From: Platycnemis pennipes
Taxonomy: Eukaryota; Arthropoda; Insecta; Odonata; Platycnemididae
NCBI GenBank assembly: GCA_933228895.1
Contig: OW121854.1
Coordinates: 54,540,609 to 54,604,608, forward strand
DNA length: 64,000 bases
Direction of reading: 5' to 3'
The notes below the pieces were generated by a model. That model was not told where the DNA came from. It saw only the letters and a program-made list of their open reading frames with translations, and ran no database searches. Made by a program: the position numbers and the translations under genes. Numbering within the stretch: the stretch's first letter is position 1; every line of letters begins with the position of its first letter. Positions 47,721 to 58,560 of this stretch are shown piece by piece.

Positions 47721-48876
47721 AATGATATCAGGGGGTGATGGCTGGGCTGTAAAAAAAACGTGAGAGAACAACTGCCTCTTTGAAAAACTCTTTAATTTGC
47801 CGGAAAGTGCATTACATGAATTTTGCTGGTGGAAGAAGTGGTCTCAGCCTGGCATCAATTATTTCATAATGCTTTGGAAGCCTCGCATGAATAATTGAAC
47901 TTACTTTGCGCAATCGTCCTTAAATTGAAGCAGAAATTAGGTCGAAGTAAGTGCTGTTTAAAACAGGCAAAGTGTAAAAGGTTTTTGTCAAAATTTAATG
48001 ATGAAGGGCTAACAAGCAAGATTTCCAATCCCATTGTTGACGAATAAACCAGATTCCATTACCTACGAAGTGAACGCGCTGTCATTCAAATGGATTGTCA
48101 GTGTGCAATGGAAGCGTTTCACCTTATGCTAGTTTGTTTTCGGAATTGGTGGTCATCAAGCTTTAAATCGGCGAGCACGTTGAATGCACGGAACGGTGTT
48201 TATTCGCTATCCTTTTGCTCTCAGGCTAGTATTTCAGTATTTGAGAGTCAGCAAGACTTAACACAGAGTACGATCTTCTGCAATAGAAAAATTAAGTTAT
48301 ATTTTTAACTACTGTGCAAACAGAGTATATTTTCATTGTTGAAAATCTTCGTACATAGAACATAATGGATTTTCCCAAGATTTAAGCCACTCACGGCTTC
48401 GAAAAGATAATGATATTAGTGACGTATTTGTATATATATCCCCAAAATTAAAATGGGATACGATCACTAGATTTTGAGTAGGATGTAGGTTTAACTTATA
48501 ATAGAGAAAATACGATGAAGTTACGAACGAACGGTAAATGGGGAAGGCACGGTGGGTGCATGAAACAAAGTGATTACAAAAAAAGGGCTACTTAAAGACG
48601 CTAAGGGAGCTGAAATACGTAGAAAAGAGAAACCGCTTCGGATAGAGTGAAGAAATGTTGGAGACATACTAACTGCAAAAGGCAATGTTGATGAGCATTG
48701 TCCACTCATGTGACGTAAATTAGTATCTATAAATGTCAAAATTCATCCTTACCACTAAAATGATAAAACTTACACATAAAAATTTTCAGGCATTCACCAA
48801 TAGAAGAGAATTTTTGACTTGTATCTTGAGCCGTTAAGTTAATGCATGTTTAGTTAAGACCTCAATATGCACTCAA
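47721..48876. other. AT-rich DNA, nothing recognised
   Basis: AT-rich spacer. Frame 48090-48308 (plus) shows no known motif. Confidence 0.35.
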
Positions 48877-49111
48877 GCTTTGCATGAATCTGAGACCTGG
48901 ACTCTTAGGAAGGACGACAAGAAAATATACATCAAACCATTCCTACGATTGATGACAGGTGATGACGATGAGAATATGTGGAAATAATTTCCTATATCAT
49001 TGAATTTAGCAGAATCATAAGCTATATTGCTCATTAAGTTCATTTGTATATCTCGGTGGCGTAAATTATTACCAAATATAGCGTCAACCAAAATCAAATG
49101 GCAAAAAAATA
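48877..49111 (+). pseudogene. Remnant of a second LINE lineage, RT C-terminal side
   Basis: The plus strand encodes ALHESETWTLRKDDKK then IKPFLRLMTGDD before stops. The ESETWTLRK wording corresponds to the GSETWTL-type motif near the end of LINE reverse transcriptases, and the following FLRLMTG to the FLR(R/V)..G segment. The surrounding sequence differs from the RTE copies A-D, so it belongs to another lineage. Only about 30 codons are readable. Confidence 0.5.
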
Positions 49112-49190
49112 AACATGAGATGATGCCGTAGCGGGTGAAATCGGTCGTGCCGTTGTAGTAAGTTTTTGTGGAAATACAAAGTTATACTTC
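49112..49190 (+). repeat. Short repeat with GAAATCGGTCG motif
   Basis: GAGATGATGCCGTAGCGG then GTGAAATCGGTCGTGCCG, followed by a T-rich run and GTGGAAATACAAAG. A CCG-TAG-CGG mini-stem sits directly before the GAAA. Shares the GAAA(C/T)CGGT core with 1911-1975 and 57227-57402. It adjoins the LINE remnant at 48877, which may be chance. Confidence 0.4.
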
Positions 49191-49359
49191 ATTGTGATGT
49201 TGAATTTCCATAAATCGGCATACGGCTGGCACTGTTAATTTTATGACATTCAAGGTTAAATAATATTCGTTCCGGAATCCAAATAAATAAGGTACGCTAG
49301 GTGGAATAAAATTGTGACATGTCTTTCAGAGCAATTTCCTTCACTTGCTAGGAGTGCGG
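49191..49359. other. AT-rich spacer
   Basis: Nothing recognised. Confidence 0.3.
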
Positions 49360-49583
49360 CTCAAAGATTTTAGCCTACTCGCCCTTATTTTTCGCACAAA
49401 GCACTATATTTGGCAGTCCGTAAAAAAAAGGCTTGCGAATTCGAAAAAGGTACTGCTTATGCGCGTTCGCGCCCAACTCTAGCTTGATGATGACATTCAC
49501 GAACCCGCTAGCTCGCGGTGGGCAAGGAAAAAAAAGAAGTAGCACGCTGATGCTGATGCACAAAAGGTGTTCACCGCACTTAC

Positions 49584-49743
49584 CAATGACTGTGGGGGCA
49601 TTAAACATTGTGACAACTCGATGGACCTCCATCAATGCTCGGTGTATACCGTGGTGGTCGGGCACCGCATATCCCCTTTCAGCTCCCACACCAACCAACC
49701 GGCTCTTTCTGCGTACTAGTGTCGCCAGGCATTCCCTTCTCAT
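49584..49743 (-). CDS. Possible first coding exon, unknown product
   Basis: On the minus strand an ATG at 49743 opens a frame of 53 codons reaching a consensus splice donor, CATTG followed by GTAAGTG (exon end 49584). The peptide starts MRRECLATLVRRKSRL and ends FNAPTVIG; I recognise no family. Its basic N-terminus could be a targeting signal or mean nothing. Upstream of the ATG lies CpG-rich DNA. No acceptor or second exon was identified. Support is composition plus one strong donor. Confidence 0.2.
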
Positions 49744-50135
49744 TCAGTAGGTCCCATTAACGCTTATTGTTGCTGTCGCAGTTGACGAGACTCGCGAAGC
49801 AACACGGCAGAACGCGCTTGATTCATTAAAATCCCGCGATTCCAAATGAGAGCCGAGCGATATCCGCATCAATTATGGCCACCTGCCGCTCTCCTCCTCA
49901 CACTAGAAACGTGCACCGCGCGAGTGGTTCGGAGCTGTTACGGACAGAGTTCCCGTGACAAAAGACAGTGTAGCGAAACGTGGCGAGAACATTTTGTGGC
50001 CGTGAAACGCGCTAAGATAACCATAGCTTTTAAAAATATCCTAGGATTAATTTTTATTTTATTTTCCACCCTTAAAAGTACCCCGCGTGTTTTAAACCAT
50101 GTCAAGGTCCCAATGGTACCAAAAATGAGGTAAGC
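49585..50135. promoter_or_regulatory. CpG-rich patch, possible bidirectional promoter
   Basis: CpG-rich, non-repetitive DNA with a consensus donor facing out on each side: GTAAGTG on the minus strand at 49583, and ATGAG followed by GTAAGC on the plus strand at 50129/50130. The frame 49846-50133 (plus) ends at that second donor but its product is unrecognised. Back-to-back donors around a CpG-rich core would fit divergent first exons. No TATA box was found. Confidence 0.25.
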
Positions 50136-50859
50136 ATGCGGAAAAATCCAAGTATTGCGGTTTTGTGAGTCACGTACCTAAAAAATTCCAAACCTAGTTG
50201 TTCAAAACATAGTAATATTTCAAATATAGTTAAAAGGTTTTTTCCCATTTCTAGCCTTTTCTATGCTAGATACTTGTCTGCGCGATGGATTATTGTAGTT
50301 TATCCCATATGAAACCACAATGCTGTATCTGAAAGTCTCTTTGAAATGCTGACAACGGCAAACATCTCTGCATGTTCTATGTCTGGCTGCAAGTAATATT
50401 AAAGTTCGGGCATACTTCTTTCTCTATGCCTTCCGAGATTTGTCATTAGAATTTTATGCACATAATATCACTCAACATATGTGCACAGAGGTAGTTCCAA
50501 AATTCTAATGCGGAACCTCCATTCATCAACGAAGCAAATGAGATAACTTGTAGTTGTTAGTCGAATATGCAACGTAAATTACCTTTTTCAACCGTTTCGG
50601 GTCCATGTATCTACTAGTTTAACCTCTGCCTGCATGCAAATTTAATAATGGTTCTTAATGAGTAGGTGTTCTTCCAAAGGATTTGCATTCACAGGGTTAC
50701 ACCATGATTTATATTACGCTTTCCGTGGTGTCGAAGCCAATTAATAAACTATGAGCAATTACAGCGACCGTTATACATATATAAATCAGGACTCAGAAAT
50801 CTGACCTACTTTTTGCGGGGATCATATAAAAATCGGAACTCCTGAAGATAGAAAAACCT
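50136..50859. other. AT-rich DNA, nothing recognised
   Basis: AT-rich spacer without features. Confidence 0.35.
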
Positions 50860-51530
50860 TAGATAGATGCATCCACAAGACGTTCCCCTCTTGTGCCTGA
50901 GAAATGTTCAACTCCTGTCTCACCAGTTCACGGCACCCCTGGCCGTTTGGAGCCGAAGTCGTCTGCTGCGCACGCAGGGAAATTTATGTATTCATTGGTT
51001 TATTCAGATAACAGGCCCTAATAACTCAAATCAGACCAACCGACCGAACTCTATTTATCCCATCACTTTCCCTCCGTCACGACATCCAACCACCACTCCC
51101 AGCGCAACCAAACCCCCCCGTAAACCTTCCTTCCGCTCCCTCCCGTACATCACCCGCCTCTTACCCACACCATCAACCACTCTCGTCCTCACTCACGGCC
51201 ACAGACACACACACACAATTCACCCCGCTCGCCTTCCTCCCGTTGCATCTACCCCATATCTCACTCGGCTCCTTCACCTTTCCCTCCTCCTTCCGCCTCT
51301 CAACCCTACTAAGATCCATCCATTATCCACTTTACGCCATTTACTCTCTCCAACCAGTCCTACTCCTTCGTAAGCTCCCTCCTCCCTCCCTTATCGCCTC
51401 TCTTCTTCCCCCTTCATATCCCTTTCTCCGATGCCCTACCAGCTCTCCAACCCTAATGCACCCTTCCTTTCGCCGATCGTCCGCTCGTTCAGATTTCTCC
51501 AATTAATCGCCAGTGTTGTAGCTGCTCCAG
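50860..51530. other. C/T-rich island with (AC)n
   Basis: Pyrimidine-rich plus strand with an (AC)6 run at 51205-51216. The plus frame 50867-51373 is Pro/Thr/Ser-rich and compositional. Confidence 0.45.
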
Positions 51531-51869
51531 AGATAACTTTAAATCCAAGATTCCTTCACATGTCTTGTAACTCCACGCCTACTATTTTTCCTCGGGGTGG
51601 TGGCAATCAGTCTATCAGTTGGTTTGTAAGTAGTTTTTACATGGATACGTATTTTTCGCATGCCTACATAGTGGTGAGTTATTCCTTTTCAGCGCCGTGA
51701 TGTATCTGACCGCAAGTTCTCATCTCTGCCTACTTCCCATCTACTGCCCTGCAAGTCACTATAAAGTTGTGAGGTAAAGGAGTGAATTATCAACAAGCAT
51801 GCTTTACGAATGATGTTTAAAAATAATTGGTAGCTATATATAGGCGAAACACATCGATTTAACAAAATT
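51531..51869. other. Spacer, nothing recognised
   Basis: Mixed to AT-rich DNA. Confidence 0.3.
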
Positions 51870-51935
51870 TTCTACATCCCTGCCACACACCCTCGCGGTG
51901 GCTTGCAGGGTATCGTGTAGATGTAGATTTTATTT
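51870..51935 (-). repeat. CCCTGC...GCAGGG hairpin repeat, copy 3
   Basis: CTACATCCCTGCCACACACC then GCGGTGGCTTGCAGGG and GTGTAGATGTAG. It is the cleanest reverse-strand match to copy 1 at 29300. CTACAT and ATGTAG flank the core and could extend the stem. Confidence 0.6.
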
Positions 51936-52674
51936 AGACTATCAATAGTATCTTTTCATCTTCCCCCTCTTCCTCTTTTATCTCTAGCAATCTACTGTCT
52001 AGATATAATATATCTGAATATCACCTATGGAACTAAGTGTATAGTTGAGTCATATAATGGTAGATGAATTGGATAGATTCGATCCTCCCTTTAATTCCTC
52101 ACGCGTTTTTAGTGAAACTGCTCACTTTCTTAGGGACTGTGGGAGAGGGTAAGACGCAACCATAACCCACTTGTCAACCAGTAAGGTCTCCGCTTCACTG
52201 TTCCAACTTTGGACTCTCTCTCTTCTTTCACACCTCAACTCCGTTTAACCCCCTCGGGAGTTGGAACCAAACTCATTCTTCTGCCCTATCTATACTTCAA
52301 GGAGCCCGTAATGTCATCCGTTCAGTTCTATATGCGCTAGACCAGATTACTGCAGGAAATAGAATAAGCAACTAAGTCTTCTGGACAACATATTTTTCAG
52401 TATATCTGAAGAGTTCTAGAGCCAATTTTCTCATCTTGAAAGTGTTTTACAATTAGTGTAATTAAATAGATGTCTACTAAAAAGTATACTAAATAAAAAT
52501 ACTAAAAAATTGCAAGTAATTCACTTTCTTTAGGGCAGTACTTAAAAGATAAGTTTCACATTGCATAATTAGAGGGCAAGAAAACGGCTCACTCTTGTGT
52601 AGTCAAGGACTTACTAAAGAGAATAGCAAGCTTGCTGAAATATGCTGTTAGTTAGGTTAACTTAAAGTCCATAC
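51936..52674. other. AT-rich DNA, nothing recognised
   Basis: AT-rich spacer with a short C/T-rich part at 52180-52300. No gene was seen. Confidence 0.35.
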
Positions 52675-52713
52675 ACCTGCCCTTGTAGCTATATTATAGC
52701 TAATAGGGCAGGT
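52675..52713. repeat. Short hairpin, 19-bp arms
   Basis: ACCTGCCCTTGTAGCTATA and TATAGCTAATAGGGCAGGT pair with two mismatches across a one-base loop. The loop is too small for a microRNA precursor. It is a cruciform-type palindrome of unknown origin. Confidence 0.7.
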
Positions 52714-53480
52714 ATATTACCAACGAGCACTTATTATAGATAACAATATAGATCATATTTTCGCAATTCAGTACTAATGAATGAAAATATATATTTATGA
52801 GAGATCTGTACGGTCAGTCTCATACGATGCCCATTCGACAGAGCTTTGATTCCTGCGATAAGGTCACAATCGATTTCATCGCATGCGCTCTCCCTCTGAA
52901 TGCTTCCAATCATCGTTCGATTCCATCCCAAGCCATTCTTCCTCTGGCCGCCCCATTCCCTCTTCACCTCATACAAGATTAGTTCACCCTGCTCGACTAC
53001 TGACTCAGCACATCGAAAATACGGCTCAGCTAGGGGGTTCGGTGGAGCGGGACGAAAGCAAAGGATATTCATCTCGTAGTCGGCGACCGAGTGAAAAACG
53101 TGCGAATAATTAACTTCAAATTACAGCCCCAGTTATCTACTCTCCTCCGTTTAGGAATTTAAAAATAAATACCAATGAAGCGATAACCTTGAATACAACG
53201 ACTATTCCACCTTTGGCATCCCATATTTTCCATCCATTTTCATACAGAAGAAGACCTCAGTTCTTTCCTTCCGTCCCTCACGTATCATTCACCGTGCCAC
53301 AGCAGCTTTTGACGTCCCATTACCACTCAATATCGACTCCATCCATTTTTTCTCCCACTTCGAAACGTCCTCGGCAATTTTCCCTTTCCCCTACACCAGC
53401 TGTATCCTCTTTTGTCTTCCACCGAGGGGGGAATCTATCCTTCATCCTTCTCTTTCCTGGAAGTGAGTGGCCTCTTATAT
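52714..53480. other. Mixed DNA with weak C/T-rich patches
   Basis: C/T-rich patches at 52880-52990 and 53210-53450. Frames such as 52734-53072 (minus) and 53189-53482 (plus) have no motif. Confidence 0.3.
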
Positions 53481-54639
53481 AAGCCAATCCTCATTACGAA
53501 ACAATGGAAAATAATCATTTTAATATGGTTATAAGTGCCGTACGAGTTTAAAAGGAAAAAAATTGCTGCTTTTTGAGAGATGTATTGTGTACATATTTGT
53601 ACTTTTTTCATTATTGGACAAGTGAGAAGCTATCTTGCTTCAAGATATTTATTGATTACCAACATTAAACAAAAAGGAATTTTTCTCAAGTAAAACTCAC
53701 ATCGTCATCGCGCAAGGATGGAGAGTTACGAGAGCCGGTCGAGGGCAAAATGAACAACGAGCTAAGAATTCTCGGACACATACAATGAACTTAAGAGTGA
53801 AAAAGAAATTAATCGTAAAAGGTTAGGATAGCTGATGGACGCGGATTCTCATTTGAAATTAGCAATCACATAATGTAATCATCGCTCCTCCAATGACGCA
53901 TGTTAGGCTACATTTACCTTTTAACAATTTAACATCATATCAATGAACTTTGGACGCAAGCTAAAATTGTAATTTTTAATTTAATGTGTGCTATAAAAGG
54001 AGTAGAGAAATTTCCTGGTACTTTCATAACTTGGTGCAAACTTTAAAACGTACTTCTTACAGCAAAATATACGTAGCCTTTGTTCTTAATCATGTTTTGG
54101 TGTTTAATGTTTGCCCTTCCCTACGTCTTCCCAAATTTTGTTCAACCCCCAGTACAAACATGTAACATGTCACTGAATGACACACCGAATTACACACATG
54201 GCAACGAATGTTTTCATTTATAAATAATAAAAAATGGAAGTGGTGAATCAAATGAGCTTACTTGTGGTGATGAATCACGTAAAACAAAAAATAACCAAAC
54301 TGCTAATGATGGGACACAAAAATAAAAGATAATGGCTATATTTCAATGAAGCGTAGTTCTTTGAAGTACTCCTCTGTATGCTTGCTATGCTGCTGTAGAA
54401 AATACCTGTGGCATTAGTGACCGGACTGTCGTCTTACCCGTTGGAATCGTGATATGATCACATCGGTTTATCGGCAATGGTTGATCCCATTAAATTCGAT
54501 TTTAGATCAAGAATATGGCAGAGCTTTAATTAGAATACATAGCGTGCCGTTCCGGACGTCCTATCAATCTCTATCAGGCGAAAACCATGCCGTTAGCGCC
54601 CTCTTTCTGTATAAATCGAAATTTAACCTTGCGCATTTT
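53481..54639. other. AT-rich DNA, nothing recognised
   Basis: AT-rich spacer. Frame 54454-54867 (plus) begins here and runs into the next island; its product is unrecognised. Confidence 0.35.
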
Positions 54640-55570
54640 TCTCGACCCACTCTAGCCAATCGCTTTTTTGTTTTTTTTCATTTTCCACCTCCACCCACTA
54701 TCCTCCGCTCCATTCCTTCTCTGCCCTTTTATCCTCCAAATCATCCACTCTTTTCTCTCTCCTCTGATTTCATATGGCCAAAATTCTTCTCCACCCCTCT
54801 CTTCAACGAAACATCTGCCGTCATTAATTTCATATTCCACCCTTCGGCTCCCGACCGCACGTCTTAATTTTCAGTCCCCGCATTATTCTCTTCCTTAAGC
54901 CTTTTCCCCTCTCACTTCCATATCATCCCTCTCCCTCTCCATGCTCTTTTCCCATTTTCCACTTCAACCCCCTCACGCCTTGCCGAAACACCCACCTCAA
55001 TTCCAGAGCCGTGCCATCCGCGCGGATAAAGTCGTAAACTTTTATACCTTATGCGGCTTGAGAATAGGGAGGTATTACGGTTTACGGCACCGGGCACATA
55101 TGTTTCTTCACGTACCCGTACGAGGATGTGTGTGTGTGTGCTGGCGCAAGTGTGAGAGAGAACGGGGAGGGGACACGTTTAAAATTCCACCGGTACTTTT
55201 GAGGGTGGAAAACTTCCGTCCATTCGCTCCCATTAGGACCTTTCCCCGTCGAAAAATGGGCGGGGTGGTTTCGAGATGACGACAGCGAGGAGGAAGGCGG
55301 AGGAAAAGGGGCAGCCGTCTGGCCAAGTCAGAAGGGAATGACTCGGAAGCCACCTCGATGGCAGAGATGAGATGGAGAAATAGGGGAAAAAATATGGCGC
55401 TTTTATGCCCATTTCTGGACCCTCTCCGTGACCGCTGCTTTTTGAAAAAAAAATATGAGCAGCGTGTAAGAAAGTACAGACAAAACGGGGAGCACTTGAG
55501 AGGATCCTCACGTTTCCCAACCAGAATTCACTACGCGACCCGTGGGCATTCATCCACTTTGTGAAGCATT
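54640..55570. other. C/T-rich island then CpG-rich mixed patch with (TG)n
   Basis: Pyrimidine-rich to about 55000, then CpG-bearing mixed sequence with a (TG)7 run at 55127-55140 and a purine-rich part at 55285-55400. Overlapping frames on both strands show no domain. Confidence 0.4.
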
Positions 55571-56399
55571 GTGACCCGCAACACTTCCCCTCCCCTGAAA
55601 AGAACGCTGTTGAAGGAAAACGTCACCTTAGACTCGCTCTGTCTTCCTCTGCCAGGATAAAAAGCGATCTGACAAATGAATGACAGTAATTGGGAGTATT
55701 TTTCGTATCTATATGGTCAAAAAGGAGTTCAACGGACTGATAAATCTAAAGTCGGCCGTAATCACCGATTTCACCGCGTGGGCACAGCTGCTGATAGTAA
55801 TCTTTAGGTGAAATGACATCAAGATACGTACGTAATGGAGGAAAATGTGCTTAATAAGTATCAATAATGTGATCAATGCGATAGAGCTAAGATTTAGATA
55901 TTGATCAATAAAATAATGGTGATTATTTTCATTATTATTAGTTTTGTTTTTGATAAATATTGATAATAAGGTGATAGACATCATGAGATTGCTAATGATC
56001 AGCGATATGAATATTCACTCAAACTGTCTACAGTTACGGTTAACATGGACGAAAATAGTGACATTTTTGTAATATTTTACGATATTTAAAAAAAAACTAA
56101 CTTTTGTTGAATTATCACCGTATTATCCAAATCAACCAAATTGTTAAAGAGCAGGAATTTGATGACGATTTGTGAGGATGTAGAAGTAGTGCAAGCGACG
56201 GTCATGGTGATTTTTAATATAATTGTCGTTTGAATGAAACAATAGCGTTGCGAACTAAAGACACTATAGTAGGTACATTATGTAATATAAGTTAAATGGC
56301 TGATAATGTAATCATTTCCGTCTATGTTTCAAACAATGATACTAAACTGAATGCAAATTCACTATGCTGTCATCTCAGCGATACAATTTCAAGCGTGGA
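55571..56399. other. AT-rich DNA, nothing recognised
   Basis: AT-rich spacer. The minus frame 55709-55984 is compositional. Confidence 0.35.
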
Positions 56400-56885
56400 C
56401 ATAGAGAATTGAATTTCGCGCACGGTCTTTGCGGCAGACCTCCCAGGTTCCACCATCGTCTATCTCCTTCGTCTATTCCCCTTTGACGTTCGCACTTGAC
56501 TGCCGCAAGGGTTTTCCGTCCCTCACTTGCCTCAGCCCTGAAACTTATTTTTTTATCGCGAAACTCACTCAACAACCCCCGCCGCCCCCCCAATCGACTT
56601 TCTTCCATCCCATTGGAGCACTCCCCCGCCGCCTTCATCTACCCTCTTGTCCCCGTGCTCCCAACCCTTCCTCCACGTAGGTCCCGGCTCGCCGCGTGTG
56701 CACTTGAAGAAGCACTGCTCGCAATTTGCCTCTTGTGCTTCGGGCCTCGCATTGCACTCCCTCGTCGGCATCCCCCACTTGTTTCCCTCGACTTCCATGG
56801 AAAATCTCCCCGGCTTCCGACACGGTGACCCCTCGGGTGCAAATCTGATGAAGCATTTATCTGGACGATCCCTCGTCAAATTGTG
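56400..56885. other. C-rich, CpG-bearing island
   Basis: CpG-rich and C-rich on the plus strand, with overlapping frames in several phases on both strands. None resembles a known protein. Confidence 0.4.
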
Positions 56886-57119
56886 CGCACGTCGATTCTC
56901 GTTTTTAAATGCATCACATGAAAAAACACTAAGTAATTTTTAGACGGTTTCCATCTCGATCAGAAATCCTACTCCGATTTCATCGTGCACATCTTTATCA
57001 TTTATATAAATTTCGATTGAAATCACAAATCTAATTTTGGCAGGCCTAAGAGGTTTTCATCGTTTTGCGTTTTGTTCTCGCAGGCATAATGGCAAATAAA
57101 ACTGCATCCAATGGAATGA

Positions 57120-57600
57120 ACTATTTTTTTACTCTTCTGGATTACTTATTTCGAAATATTATTTGTCGGTAAAAGAAATGGTTGGCGAGTTTATATTATG
57201 GAAGATAGTTTTCATGTTAAAAATGAAAAAAACTTAGTTCTTTTCCAATAATATATTCAAACAAATCTACCGGTTTCGGCCTTCTCAGGCCTTTCTCAAG
57301 ATTTTAGTGTCTGTACTCGAACTGTAATCTTGAGAATGGCCTGAAAAGGCCGAAACCGGTAGATTTGTTTGAATATATTATTGGAAAAGAACTAAGTTTT
57401 TTAATTTGTAAAATGATTATTTGTCGGGCTATGTATAATTGAAGATCTAAAATATAACAGGCAATGGGTAACCCTGAGAAACAGCAATTATTCTTTTTCT
57501 ACATTATTTATTTCGAAATATTATTTGTCGGGCTATGCATAATTGAAGCTCTAAAACATAATAGGCAACGGTAATCCTGGGAAACTGCGAAGTAAACCAC
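57120..57600 (+). repeat. Diverged ~104-bp tandem repeat interrupted by a palindromic element
   Basis: ATTATTTGTCGGGCTATG starts at 57416 and, with one change, at 57520 (period 104); both are followed by ATAATTGAAG, TCTAAAA and GGCAA blocks. A third, more diverged unit starts at 57158. The palindrome at 57227-57402 lies between the first and second units and probably inserted into the array. Confidence 0.6.
57227..57402. mobile_element. Palindromic MITE-like element, 77-bp arms
   Basis: Arms 57227-57303 and 57326-57402 are reverse complements with two mismatches in 77, separated by 22 bases. Each arm outer end is A/T-rich (AAAAAACTTAG), and each inner part carries GGCCGAAACCGGTAGA with a GGCC-loop-GGCC mini-stem before the GAAAC. 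No coding capacity. It sits inside a tandem array. Near-identical arms mean a fairly recent origin or gene conversion. A target duplication is uncertain: flanks TAAAAATGA and TAAAATGA are similar but not exact. Confidence 0.75.
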
Positions 57601-57650
57601 TTAGCGAAACTAATCAAGCGTCAAGGAATAGGAAATGAAACGTCGCGTTG

Positions 57651-57846
57651 AACATTTTACACACTGGATCTGAGGTTTCCGCGGTGTTTATCCACGATAT
57701 TGACGGCTTTCGGGCGTTCCTCCACGTTAGGGCGCCTCATGGTGACGACAATTTCTGTTGCCATCTTGCTGGCGTTTTTCAGGTCAGCAGTGACCTTGCG
57801 GTGCGGAGGAATTCCCGAAAGCTGTTACTACTAACATTTTACACAC
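57651..57846. mobile_element. 168-bp insertion with 14-bp direct repeats
   Basis: AACATTTTACACAC occurs at 57651-57664 and 57833-57846. The enclosed 168 bases are CpG-bearing and unlike the AT-rich flanks, fitting a small insertion with a target duplication. Inside are inverted blocks around GGCTTTCGGG (near 57700) and CCCGAAAGC (near 57815), each with a GGAGGAA partner. The plus frame 57648-58058 crosses the boundaries and is therefore incidental. A short SINE- or foldback-type element is likely; the family is unknown. Confidence 0.6.
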
Positions 57847-58440
57847 AGTATGTGTGTGGTGTGCACAATGCGACGATTCATTTCCAATCTCGTAGTTCCA
57901 TAAAGTTAAGCCTCAAGCGTTACAAACAAAAACACAAACTCGTTCATCTGAAATATATATTCACTTTTTGGAAATTGCCAGAAAAAATGCAGAACATGGC
58001 ACTAAAATATAATGTTGAGCCAAATTTTACTTCATTGGTGACGTTTAACATAAAATAAATAGGGTACATCAATTCATTTGATAGGAAATCGTATTAAGGG
58101 CAATCTTTAGAACTGAAAGAAGAACATGATAAATCATTCAACGACCTTTTTATAAACATGTAATGGAAAAATGGCAGTATGTATTAAAACACAAAGTAAT
58201 AAAATCTTCTGTTGCGGTTTGAAGCAGCAAAAAATTTATAAACTCAAAATTATTTGTTAAATTTAGATACATTAAGGCACATGTCGGAAGAAACATTTTA
58301 AAATGCATTTTTATATCTACTCTCGAAACCAAAGCATCTTTCTACTAGCTCATCTAATTTCAAATGTTTTACACATTTATGAGGCATTACTTCTAAAAAG
58401 ATGATTTAAAAAGGCGCTGCAGTTGTAAGCTAGTTATTTA
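57847..58440. other. AT-rich DNA, nothing recognised
   Basis: AT-rich spacer with no supported feature. Confidence 0.35.
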
Positions 58441-58464
58441 ATCCTAAATATACGAATGGATCGA

Positions 58465-58560
58465 AAACTTTTATTTTATTTATTTATCCTGGGCTAGATG
58501 AGGCCATATGGCCCCCCCTGCCCCTAGCCCAGGGTTCATTAAGATACAGAGTTCAATAAT
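58465..58560. repeat. CCTGGGCTAG hairpin repeat after a TTTA run
   Basis: CCTGGGCTAG (58488-58497) pairs exactly with CTAGCCCAGG (58524-58533), and the loop contains the 12-base palindrome GGCCATATGGCC. It is preceded by a TTTATTTTATTTATTTA run. The layout suggests the end of a dispersed element, but no second copy is in the window. Confidence 0.55.

Noticed and set aside
52675..52713. microRNA precursor
   Set aside because: The loop is a single base and arms are only 19 bp, too short for a normal precursor.
57648..58058. 136-codon frame as a gene
   Set aside because: It crosses the boundary of an insertion flanked by 14-bp repeats, so the frame is an accident of joining.
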